From Pseudomonadota bacterium (GTDB lineage Bacteria > Myxococcota > Myxococcia > Myxococcales > Myxococcaceae): 64,000 bases of DNA. Where the stretch lies: NCBI GenBank assembly GCA_023423535.1, contig JAFAFL010000127.1, positions 1 to 64,000 on the forward strand. The letters run 5' to 3'. A program made the position numbers and the translations under genes. The stretch's first letter is position 1; each line of letters starts with the position of its first letter. The notes under the pieces are model-generated. The model made no database searches, was not told where the DNA came from, and saw only the letters and a program-made list of their open reading frames with translations. This document shows, in pieces, positions 15,689 to 22,950 of this stretch.

Positions 15689-16530
15689 GCGCGCTGGAGG
15701 CCGCCGAGGGCCGCTGGTTCGTGGTGAAGATCGGCGGCGAGCTGGCGCAGGACAGGCCGAGGCTCGCGGCGACGATCGGCCGCGCGGTCCGGGGCTTTCT
15801 CGACGCCGGCGTGAAGGTCTGCGTGGTGCACGGCGCGGGTCCGCAGGCGACGGAGTTGACGAAGCGGCTGGGCCTCGAGCCGAAGATGGTCGGCGGAAGG
15901 CGCGTGACCGACGAGGCCACGCTCGAGGTGGTGAAGATGACGCTCGCGGGCCAGGTGGCGGTGGACGTCGCCGCCGCGTTCCGGCTGGCGAAGGTGCCGG
16001 CGATCTGCACGTCGGGTGTCTCGGCGGGGCTCGTCACCGCGAAGCGCAGGCCGCCGAAGGTGGTGAGCGGCGCGGGGCCGGAGCCGGTGGACTTCGGGCT
16101 GGTGGGCGATGTGACGGGCGTGGACACCGCGCTGCTCGACCGGCTCGCGGGCGCGGGCGTGGTGCCGGTCCTCAGCTCGCTCTGCGGTGATGCGGAGGGG
16201 AACGTCTTCAACGTCAACGCGGACACCGTGGCCACCCGGGTGGCGGCGGAGCTTCGCGCGGCGCGGCTGTTCCTCGTGTCCAACGTGCCCGGCGTGCTGC
16301 GAGACAAGGACGACCGCTCGACGCGGATCCCGACGCTGACGGCGGAGGAGGCGCGCGCGCAGATCGCATCCGGCGTGATCCAGGGCGGGATGATCCCCAA
16401 GGTGGAGGAGAGCCTCGACATGCTCGAGCAGGGCGTGGAGGCGATCCACATCCTCGGGCTCGAGGAGGAGAACGCGCTCTTCCGCGAGGCGAGCGCGCCC
16501 GGCAGCGTGGGGACGGCGTTCAGGAAGTAG
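15685..16530 (+). CDS. argB: Acetylglutamate kinase
   Basis: 281 residues from GTG 15685, overlapping the argC stop as GTGA, so translation is coupled. Amino-acid kinase fold: VVKIGGELAQ near the N-terminus, the substrate loop VVHGAGPQATELTKRLGL with KMVGGRRVTDEATLEVV, NVNADTVATRVAAELRA for nucleotide and substrate contacts, and IQGGMIPKVEESLDML near the C-terminus. It phosphorylates N-acyl-glutamate with ATP. Family members accept either acetyl or succinyl glutamate, and I cannot tell which from sequence alone. The last 11 bases overlap the 3' end of the convergent MYXO-CTERM gene. Confidence 0.93.
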   Translation: MSALEAAEGRWFVVKIGGELAQDRPRLAATIGRAVRGFLDAGVKVCVVHGAGPQATELTKRLGLEPKMVGGRRVTDEATLEVVKMTLAGQVAVDVAAAFRLAKVPAICTSGVSAGLVTAKRRPPKVVSGAGPEPVDFGLVGDVTGVDTALLDRLAGAGVVPVLSSLCGDAEGNVFNVNADTVATRVAAELRAARLFLVSNVPGVLRDKDDRSTRIPTLTAEEARAQIASGVIQGGMIPKVEESLDMLEQGVEAIHILGLEEENALFREASAPGSVGTAFRK

Positions 16531-17359
16531 CTGCCGTCCGGCGCCGCCACCCGAAGCGCAGCGCGAGCAACGAGACGAGCACGGCGGGCAGCAGAGGCCC
16601 CGTGGTGGCGGTACAGCCCGCCGGCTCGTCGTCGCCGCCCCCGCCCTGCACGTCTCCATCACCTCCGGTGCCACCGCTGCCCTCGACGGTGACGGTCGAG
16701 GTGTGTCCCACCCCGTACGGCATCAGCGTGGCGGTGATGGAGAGGGTGCCTGCCTTCGTCGGCGTGAGGCTGATCATCGCCAGCCCGTTGTGGTCGAAGT
16801 CGGCGGGAAGCAGGGTGTGCGTGGTGTCGAGGCCGGCGCCGCTGAACTTCACGGTGACGCTCTCGCCGCCCTTTGGTCGCGCGTTGACGAGCTGGCTCCA
16901 CTCGCTGCCGGCCCTCGCGGTGAAGGTCCCGGTCACCGGCAGCGGCGGGATGACCGCGAGGTTGGAGACGACGTCCACGTAGCCGCCCTCGCCCACCGCG
17001 TTGCCGCAGTGGCAGGTCGCCGACTTCGCCGTCACCTTGATGGCGATGCCCGGCGGAAAGCGCTCCGAGACGAGCTCGTTGTGACCGGTCTCGTCGCTGC
17101 CGAAGAACGCGCTCACGTAGCCGACGGTCTCGTCCGGCGCCTCGACGAAGGTGCCGCCCACCGTGCCGTTCACCCGGAAGTGGAGGGTGGGCCGCGAGGG
17201 CGGACAGGTCAGGGTGCAGGAGAGGTCGAGCACGAGCTTCGTGGAGGGAACGCCGTACTCGTTGAAGCCCTGAAAGCTCACGTCGAAGGTGCCGCTGATG
17301 GCCTGTGCCCAGACGGGCGAGGAGAGGAGGGCGGCGGACAGCGCGACGAGCCGTTTCAT
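16520..17359 (-). CDS. Secreted protein with MYXO-CTERM-like anchor
   Basis: 279 residues from ATG 17357-17359. A signal peptide (LVALSAALLSSPVWAQA) is followed by about 225 residues of beta-rich, probably Ig-like or jelly-roll structure (GTFDVSFQGFNEYGV, TFTARAGSEWSQLVN, LSITATLMPYGVG), then a Gly/Asp-rich linker. The C-terminus is a tripartite sorting signal: a Cys (PAGCTATTG), a hydrophobic helix (LLPAVLVSLLALRFG) and an Arg cluster (WRRR). That is the MYXO-CTERM pattern: the protein is predicted to be processed at the Cys and anchored at the cell surface. CHC in the middle (SATCHCGN) may be a disulfide. Function unknown. Divergent from the AraC-family gene across 52 bases. Confidence 0.82.
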   Translation of the reverse strand: MKRLVALSAALLSSPVWAQAISGTFDVSFQGFNEYGVPSTKLVLDLSCTLTCPPSRPTLHFRVNGTVGGTFVEAPDETVGYVSAFFGSDETGHNELVSERFPPGIAIKVTAKSATCHCGNAVGEGGYVDVVSNLAVIPPLPVTGTFTARAGSEWSQLVNARPKGGESVTVKFSGAGLDTTHTLLPADFDHNGLAMISLTPTKAGTLSITATLMPYGVGHTSTVTVEGSGGTGGDGDVQGGGGDDEPAGCTATTGPLLPAVLVSLLALRFGWRRRTAATS

Positions 17360-17411
17360 GCGCGCGGAGAGTAGGGGCGGCTCTCGTGGGAGGACGGGCT
17401 TTGGCATCCCG

Positions 17412-18251
17412 GTGCAACGCTTTGGCGCGGTGTGCCAGATTGACCGCCGCTTGCACTCCTTCGTCGCGGCAAAGGGTCCCGAGGCGTTCACCGGTGAGGG
17501 TCGGCGCTACTTCGCCGGCAGGTGCTTCTGCTACTGGCAGGACGGCAGGCGCGCGCTGGGGACGCTGATGTTCGGCGCGCCGCGCGAGAGCGACATCGCG
17601 GAGATGATCCCCTTCTGGGACATCGGCACCAAGGCGGTGTTCGCGGGGCACAGCTCGTTCGTGGATGGGCGCGATCTCGAGGCGGTGGACGTGCTCGCGC
17701 TGAAGCGGCTGCTCCACTACGTGATGGCGCGCGGCAGCGCCTGGGGACCGAACATCGCGCGGCAGGCGATCCTCCATCCGGGCGGACTGGTGGGCGTGAT
17801 GGTGGCGGGCGCGCTCCACGTGGCGAGACCACCGAACCCCTTCCAGACCTTCGCCGGCGATGCGGCGGCCGCGTTCGAGTACGCCGGGGTGAGGGACCTG
17901 CTCGCCGAGGTGGAGGCGGTGCGTCGCGACGTGACCGGCGCTCCGGAGATCCTCCGCGAGGTGCGGTCGCTCTTGCGCTCGGACTGGGGGCTCTCCAGCG
18001 CGCGGTTGGCGAGGGCGATGGGCCTCTCCGAGCGAACGCTGCAGCGCAGACTCGAGGCCGCCGGAAGCTCTCTTCGCGCGGAGCGGAATCGCGAGCTGTC
18101 GCGGGTGCTCGAAGAGCTGCTCGCGGGGACGGAGCTCGATCTCGACGCCATTGCCGCGCAGGTGGGGCTGACCTCTGCGTCGCACCTCGTGCGGCACTTC
18201 CGCGCCACGCACGGAGTGACGCCGGGAGAGTGGCGGGCGCAGCGACGCTGA
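17412..18251 (+). CDS. AraC-family transcriptional regulator
   Basis: 279 residues from GTG 17412 (GTG 17430 is an alternative). The C-terminal about 85 residues form the two-helix-turn-helix AraC domain: LARAMGLSERTLQRRLEAAG for the first HTH and IAAQVGLTSASHLVRHFRAT for the second, ending HGVTPGEWRAQRR. The N-terminal about 190 residues are a sensor region with no recognised motif. It contains GRCFCYWQ and FWDIGTKAVFAGHSSFV, of the type seen in AraC proteins with a degenerate DUF4880- or PocR-like ligand domain, but I am not sure. It diverges from the MYXO-CTERM gene and may control it. Confidence 0.85.
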   Translation: MQRFGAVCQIDRRLHSFVAAKGPEAFTGEGRRYFAGRCFCYWQDGRRALGTLMFGAPRESDIAEMIPFWDIGTKAVFAGHSSFVDGRDLEAVDVLALKRLLHYVMARGSAWGPNIARQAILHPGGLVGVMVAGALHVARPPNPFQTFAGDAAAAFEYAGVRDLLAEVEAVRRDVTGAPEILREVRSLLRSDWGLSSARLARAMGLSERTLQRRLEAAGSSLRAERNRELSRVLEELLAGTELDLDAIAAQVGLTSASHLVRHFRATHGVTPGEWRAQRR

Positions 18252-18344
18252 CGGGCGGCCATCTGAGACGGGCCGGTGCCAAAGCGTGACACGACGACGA
18301 CACGCTGACGCGGACGCCCGCGTGCGGTCGGTAGCGTCGCGGCG

Positions 18345-19727
18345 ATGCGTTCCCTCTCCCTTCTTCTCTCCCTCGTCGCCGCCTGTGCGCTGGCGTGTGG
18401 CGGCACTGGTGGTTCGTCTTCGGATGGTGGCGTCCTCTTGCCAGGCCCCGGCGGTGGCGGCGGCTCCGGTGGTGACGGTGGCGCTTCAGGAGGCTCCGCG
18501 GGCGTGGCCACGTTCCCGCGGGTCGGCATGTACAGCCTCGGCTTCGCGACGGCGGCGGACGGCACCCAGCACGTGCTCTTCAACGAGGGCCTCGCCGAGC
18601 GCGTCGTACACGGTGCCTGCGCAGAGCGCTGCGCCGATCCCGCGTCGTGGTCGATGACCACACTCGCCAGCACGGATTCGCTCGGCGTCACCGCGGTGGG
18701 CGCGGAGGGTCTCGGCTTCGACTCGAGCGGCCGGCTGCACGTGCTCATCTCCGGCGTGCCGCCCTTTGGAGGCAGCGCGAACCGCGCGGTGTATGCGACC
18801 TGCGCGGGAGACTGCACGAACGGCTCGAGCTGGACGCTGCTCGACCTCACGCCGGTCGCACAGGGCAATCCCATCGGCACGAACGGGACCTTCATGGTCT
18901 CGGCGGACGGGTCGCTCGCGTTCCTCACCCAGGGCCAGCGGAACTCGTTCCCGTCGCGCTACGTCGGCTGCACCTCTGGCTGCGGGGCGATCTCGGCGTG
19001 GACCGGCGCGTCCGTGCTGGATGGCAACCCGCTCTTCGCCCGGCGCGATGCGGAGGGCGTCATCCACATCGTATTCGACCAGGGCGTGACGGACAGCGGC
19101 GACGGCCTCCACTTCTACGGTCGCTGCGCCTCCGGCTGCGCGCAGAGCTCGGGCTGGGAGATCTCACCGCTCGGGTTCATCTACCGGAGCGGAGGCCACA
19201 CCGCGGGCTTCGCGGTCACGCCCTCGGGCAAGGTGTTCCTCGCCTACAACCAGGGCAATGCGGCGGCCGCGACCGAGGACAACGGCAAGCTCTTCATCAA
19301 CTCGTGCACGGGCGCGAACTGTCTCGACCTCGGGACGTGGGGCTCCTTCTCGGTGGGCGCGCTCGGTGACGGCAGTGACGGCGCGGCGCTCTCAGCCGAC
19401 GGAGAGGTGCTCAGGCTCGCGAACACCTCCGGCTTCGAGCTCCACCTGCGCACCTGCGCGGGCGGCGGTTGTCAGAACGCGGCGGGCTGGTCGGCGCCAG
19501 GGGTCATCGACTCGTCGGCGCAGATGAACGAGGCGGTGCCGCCGGATCTCGGCAGCGCCTGTCCCGGCACCTCGGAGTCCGCGAGCTGGTGGCCGAACCT
19601 GCCGGCCATCGGCGCGGGCGCATCCGGCGTCGTCGTCGGCCATGCGCCCTACGCGATCGTGAAGTGCCCCGGCGTCGCGAGCCCGGGGCGCTATCCCTCC
19701 ATCGGCCGGATCTACGCCACCTTCTGA
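18345..19727 (+). CDS. Lipoprotein with six Cys/Cys/Trp repeats
   Basis: 460 residues. Signal peptide with lipobox ALAC (Cys18), then a Gly/Ser-rich linker. The body contains six evenly spaced units of about 55-60 residues, each ending in a Cys pair followed by Trp: CAERCADPASW, CAGDCTNGSSW, CTSGCGAISAW, CASGCAQSSGW, CTGANCLDLGTW, CAGGGCQNAAGW. Between them are beta-rich segments with D/N-G turns (FDSSGRLHVLI, VSADGSLAFL, VTPSGKVFLAY, LSADGEVLRL). I read this as a six-bladed propeller with one disulfide per blade (inference). Surface-exposed; function unknown. It stands alone between two short gaps on the + strand. Confidence 0.85.
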   Translation: MRSLSLLLSLVAACALACGGTGGSSSDGGVLLPGPGGGGGSGGDGGASGGSAGVATFPRVGMYSLGFATAADGTQHVLFNEGLAERVVHGACAERCADPASWSMTTLASTDSLGVTAVGAEGLGFDSSGRLHVLISGVPPFGGSANRAVYATCAGDCTNGSSWTLLDLTPVAQGNPIGTNGTFMVSADGSLAFLTQGQRNSFPSRYVGCTSGCGAISAWTGASVLDGNPLFARRDAEGVIHIVFDQGVTDSGDGLHFYGRCASGCAQSSGWEISPLGFIYRSGGHTAGFAVTPSGKVFLAYNQGNAAAATEDNGKLFINSCTGANCLDLGTWGSFSVGALGDGSDGAALSADGEVLRLANTSGFELHLRTCAGGGCQNAAGWSAPGVIDSSAQMNEAVPPDLGSACPGTSESASWWPNLPAIGAGASGVVVGHAPYAIVKCPGVASPGRYPSIGRIYATF

Positions 19728-19738
19728 ACGCGAGGCGC

Positions 19739-20968
19739 CTAGCGCGCGTCGTCGAGCCTGCTCAGCGCGGACTCGGCACGCTGCACGTCGGAGGAGAGCT
19801 CCTTCACGTAGCGCTCCCGCTCCTCGCTCTGCCACTCGTCGGCGCTGAAGCGGGAGAGCGCGTACTGCTGCGTCTGGTGCACGCGGCCTCGGAGCGAGCC
19901 GAGGAGTTCCCGATCCGGATCGCCCGTCTCGCGCAGGAGGAAGCCTTCGACGTCGCGCAGGACGAGCGGCTGCGCCGGGCGCTCGTCGATCAGAAGCTTG
20001 CCGAAGACGGTGAGCGTGGCCTCGCGCGTGCCGGCGCCCAGTTCCTCGTTGAAGGTCACCAGCGCGAAGGGGCGGCCCTCGGCATCGTCCACCCGGCCCG
20101 TCACCACGTAGCGGCCGGCCTTCCGCACCTCCAGGCCCACGTGCAGCTGCAGCGAGCCCTCCTCGGCGGTCTCGCGGACCTGGCCGGTGAAGCGCGCGGG
20201 AGGGGAGGGCGTGTACATCACGTCGAAGAGCGCGGACCGGGAGAGTTCGCCGCTGCGCACCTCGAGGTGCACGCGCAGGGTCCCCTCGTAGAGCGCGAAG
20301 CCGTCGCGTGAGGGCGTGAGCGCGGCGGTCAGTCCTCCAGAGCCATCCGGCGCGAACGCGAGCGGCATCTCCGCGAGGGCCATGGCGCCCGGATGGTGCT
20401 CCGATTCGCGCGCGGAGGAGCGGGTGACCTCACACGGCACCGGCGCGCCCTCTGCCGAGTGACAGCGCACGGAGAAGCGCACGCTCTCATCGCCGGAGAG
20501 GAACACGCGGTCCTGCGCGAGCACGATGCGCGTGCGGCCTTCGGGATCGAGCGGGACGTCGCGCTCGGGGGCCGCCGGCTCCAGTTGATCCGGGTGCTCG
20601 CGGATGGGCCGGGACGTCGGCGGGTAGCGCGTGGCCTCCACGTACTGCGCCAGCGTGTGTCGGGAGCGATCGAGCCGCTTCTCCCACACGCGCCGCGCTG
20701 CCTCGCGTTCGCGCTCCGCTTCCTCTTCGTCCGCCGCATTCGCGACGGCAACCGCGCGGGGCGTGTCCGCAGCCTTCATGCGAGAGAGCGCGGAGGAGGA
20801 GGCGGGGACGACGTCTCCCGTTCCGTAGGAACGATCCGCGACCGATGAGTCCTCCGGCCTGTGCACCTCGGCCGACGCCTCACCGCGGAGCAGCACGAAC
20901 AGAGAGACCGCGGTGACCAGTGCGCAGGCGACGGCGGCGTACGCGAACGTTCCCGGACGACGACGCAT
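19739..20968 (-). CDS. Membrane-anchored beta-domain protein, choice-of-anchor-X-like
   Basis: 409 residues. A single N-terminal membrane helix (FAYAAVACALVTAVSLFVLL) acts as an uncleaved anchor. A charged coiled-coil-like region follows (NAADEEEAEREREAARRVWE), then two beta-rich domains of about 110 residues. The second (GRYVVTGRVDDAEGRPFALV, FGKLLIDERPAQPLVLRDVE) resembles what I remember as the choice-of-anchor X domain of myxobacteria. A helical C-terminal tail ends the protein. It starts 8 bases after the stop of the secreted hydrolase gene and is surely in the same operon. A chaperone or accessory role for that enzyme is plausible by position and topology, but no foldase motif is present. 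Confidence 0.75.
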   Translation of the reverse strand: MRRRPGTFAYAAVACALVTAVSLFVLLRGEASAEVHRPEDSSVADRSYGTGDVVPASSSALSRMKAADTPRAVAVANAADEEEAEREREAARRVWEKRLDRSRHTLAQYVEATRYPPTSRPIREHPDQLEPAAPERDVPLDPEGRTRIVLAQDRVFLSGDESVRFSVRCHSAEGAPVPCEVTRSSARESEHHPGAMALAEMPLAFAPDGSGGLTAALTPSRDGFALYEGTLRVHLEVRSGELSRSALFDVMYTPSPPARFTGQVRETAEEGSLQLHVGLEVRKAGRYVVTGRVDDAEGRPFALVTFNEELGAGTREATLTVFGKLLIDERPAQPLVLRDVEGFLLRETGDPDRELLGSLRGRVHQTQQYALSRFSADEWQSEERERYVKELSSDVQRAESALSRLDDAR

Positions 20969-20976
20969 GGGTCCGC

Positions 20977-21882
20977 TCACCACGCGTAGATGACGACGTC
21001 CTCGCGCATCTTGCCGACGATGCCGCCCCAGCTCCCGTTGGTGTAGTGGTCGAGCTTCTCGTTGTCGTCGCGGAACTGCACGTAGTGCCGCGACCACTTC
21101 GCGCGGCCGCCCTCGCACGCGTTGGAGCCGAGCGTGAGGTCGTTGCACCACCAGTCGGACGGGTTGCAGTAGGAGCCGCCGGACGAACCGGAGACGCCAC
21201 CCGCGGAGTGGTAGGCGACCGCCTCGTCGTCCTGGCCGGGGAGGATGCCGGAGTAGAACGTCCCCTTCGAGCCGGCGAACATGTAGAACCACACGTTGCG
21301 CGTCTGGTTGTGGTCGTACATCGCGCGCGCGGTGGTGGTGACGAGGTCGCTCACCAGCGGCTCGTTCAACGCCCAGCTGCCGTTGTCCGCCAGCTCGCTG
21401 CCGCCGCCCGCACCGCCGGCCACGTCCACCCACTTGATGTTCCACCCGGTCTGCGTGGTGCCGTCGGTGTCGCCGCAGACGCCGCTCGCGTTGGGCGCCG
21501 CGTTCTTCTTCTTCCGCTGCGAGCCGCCCCACAGCGAGAGCGCGTAGCCGATCTGGAGATTCCCGGCGCTGTACGCGGCCACGTAGCACCAGTTTTCGCC
21601 GGTGCAGTAGCAGTCGAGCGCGTTGCGGATGTGCACGTTCTGATCGGCGATGCGGCTGTAGCCGTCCCAGTTCACCGCGCGCTTGTTCACCCCCGCGGAG
21701 GTGGAGGCGGGACCCCACGCGCTGAAGTCGCCGTAGTTGCCGATCTTTGGACCACCGCTCTTCGAGCCGCGGCCGTGGATCCAGAGCGTGTAGTTCGTGG
21801 CGAGCGCTGGACCCGCCGAGGTGAGGAAGAGTGCGAGGACGAGCGCAGAGGGAGCGGAGCGGGCGGAAAGGTTCACGTGCAT
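20977..21882 (-). CDS. Secreted alpha/beta-hydrolase-like protein
   Basis: 301 residues from ATG 21880-21882, with GGGAGG immediately upstream. Signal peptide SALVLALFLTSAGPALA. The mature protein begins NYTLWIHGRGSKSG, where HGRG resembles an oxyanion-hole loop. The segment CYVAAYSAGNLQIGY carries a nucleophile-elbow-like A-x-S-x-G. GQDDEAVAYHSAGG and the C-terminal region could supply Asp and His. Six or more Cys (DCYCTGENWCYV, SYCNPSDWWCND) imply disulfides, consistent with secretion. I infer a lipase/esterase-type enzyme; the substrate is unknown and the triad needs a structural model. It is followed by the membrane-anchored partner gene, 8 bases downstream. Confidence 0.72.
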   Translation of the reverse strand: MHVNLSARSAPSALVLALFLTSAGPALATNYTLWIHGRGSKSGGPKIGNYGDFSAWGPASTSAGVNKRAVNWDGYSRIADQNVHIRNALDCYCTGENWCYVAAYSAGNLQIGYALSLWGGSQRKKKNAAPNASGVCGDTDGTTQTGWNIKWVDVAGGAGGGSELADNGSWALNEPLVSDLVTTTARAMYDHNQTRNVWFYMFAGSKGTFYSGILPGQDDEAVAYHSAGGVSGSSGGSYCNPSDWWCNDLTLGSNACEGGRAKWSRHYVQFRDDNEKLDHYTNGSWGGIVGKMREDVVIYAW

Positions 21883-21988
21883 GGCCTCCCCTCGCGTCAG
21901 ATGGGGGCTTCGCGAGGTTCGGCACGTTTGGGACCGCAGTGGGGGGCGGCAACCCTGCACGGGCGATCCCGCGGACTGTTCATCAACT

Positions 21989-22756
21989 TCAGTGCCCGAG
22001 CGCGTGACCGACCGCCGTCTCCGACACGAAGAGCCACAGCCCGCCGTGCCACGGATCGTGAAAGAGGCGCACCGAGACCACCGTCTCCGCGCTGAACCGC
22101 GGGAAGCGGAAGCGGATGACGCGCGAGGCGCCGGGCTCTTCGCGCACCTCGGTGAGCACCGAGAGGAAGCGCTTCACCTTCACGCAGGGCGCCACGTCCT
22201 CGAAGCGCTTGCCGATGACGTCGTCGCGCTGGCGGCCGGAGGCGTTGGCCTCGTAGGCGTTGAAGGCGAGGACGGTGCCGTCATCGCCGAGCCGGATGAG
22301 GCCGAAGGGCAGCGCGTCGGACTCCTCCTTCGACAGCGAGAGCACGCGCTCCAGATCGTCCGGCGACAGCGTCTCCACGTCGGGCGCGAAGGCGTCTCCC
22401 GGCGCCTTCTCCGCGAGCAGCGCGCGCACCAGCGACATCAACGATTCGATGCCGAAGGGTTTGGGCAGGCAGGCGCGTGCACCCGCCGCGAAGGCCTCGC
22501 GCCGCCACTCGCCGCCCGCCGAGGTCGCGACCACCGGGACGCGCGAGAGATCTCCCACCACTCGAGGGACGGCGAGCCCGTGCAGGTCGAGCACCCGAAG
22601 ATCCGCGAGGACCAGATCCACCTTCTGCTGCGCGAACAGGAGCAGCGCGTCGCGGCCGCTGGCGGAGCGGACGACCTGCAGGTCCGCATCGGTGAGCACG
22701 TCCGTCACTGCGTCCGCCAGCTGGGGATCGTCCTCGATGAGCAGCACGCGCTTCAT
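21989..22756 (-). CDS. Response regulator fused to PYP-like PAS domain
   Basis: 255 residues. Residues 1-115 are a receiver domain: acidic pocket ED D9/D10, phospho-acceptor Asp52 in VLADLRVLD, Ser79, and Lys99 in CLPKPFG. After a short linker, residues about 148-245 are a PAS domain that aligns closely with photoactive yellow protein: LPFGLIRLGDDGTVLAFNAYE, the helix VIGKRFEDVAPC and the C-terminal strand GGLWLFV. The PYP chromophore cysteine (Cys69) corresponds to Cys191; Glu46 to Glu169; Thr50 to Ser173; Arg52 to Arg175; Tyr42 is Phe165. There is no DNA-binding output domain. It probably senses blue light through a thioester-linked cinnamate-type chromophore, or has lost that and senses something else. 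No tyrosine ammonia-lyase or CoA-ligase gene is in the window. Confidence 0.88.
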   Translation of the reverse strand: MKRVLLIEDDPQLADAVTDVLTDADLQVVRSASGRDALLLFAQQKVDLVLADLRVLDLHGLAVPRVVGDLSRVPVVATSAGGEWRREAFAAGARACLPKPFGIESLMSLVRALLAEKAPGDAFAPDVETLSPDDLERVLSLSKEESDALPFGLIRLGDDGTVLAFNAYEANASGRQRDDVIGKRFEDVAPCVKVKRFLSVLTEVREEPGASRVIRFRFPRFSAETVVSVRLFHDPWHGGLWLFVSETAVGHALGH

Positions 22757-22950
22757 GCGGAGAGGGTGAACACGATAGGGCGGACGACAACGCGCCCTTC
22801 CCCTCGGACCGACGTGTGTGGCCGACGCAGTGCGTAACGCGTGCGGCACCTCCTTCGGCGAAGTGCGTCATGCCCTTCGCGGAGGGTCTCGCAAGTGCGC
22901 GGAAGCACACGCCGTCAGCGGTGGGCACGGCGCGTGTAGGCTGCGGGCAC

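Noticed and set aside
17401..17416. Sigma-54-like promoter TTGGCATCCCGGTGCA
   Set aside because: The GG-to-GC spacing is one base short of the strict -24/-12 distance, and the element would overlap the chosen start codon.
19739..20968. Lipase-specific foldase for the adjacent hydrolase
   Set aside because: Topology and position fit, but the conserved RxxFDY foldase motif is absent and the folded part is beta-rich instead of helical.
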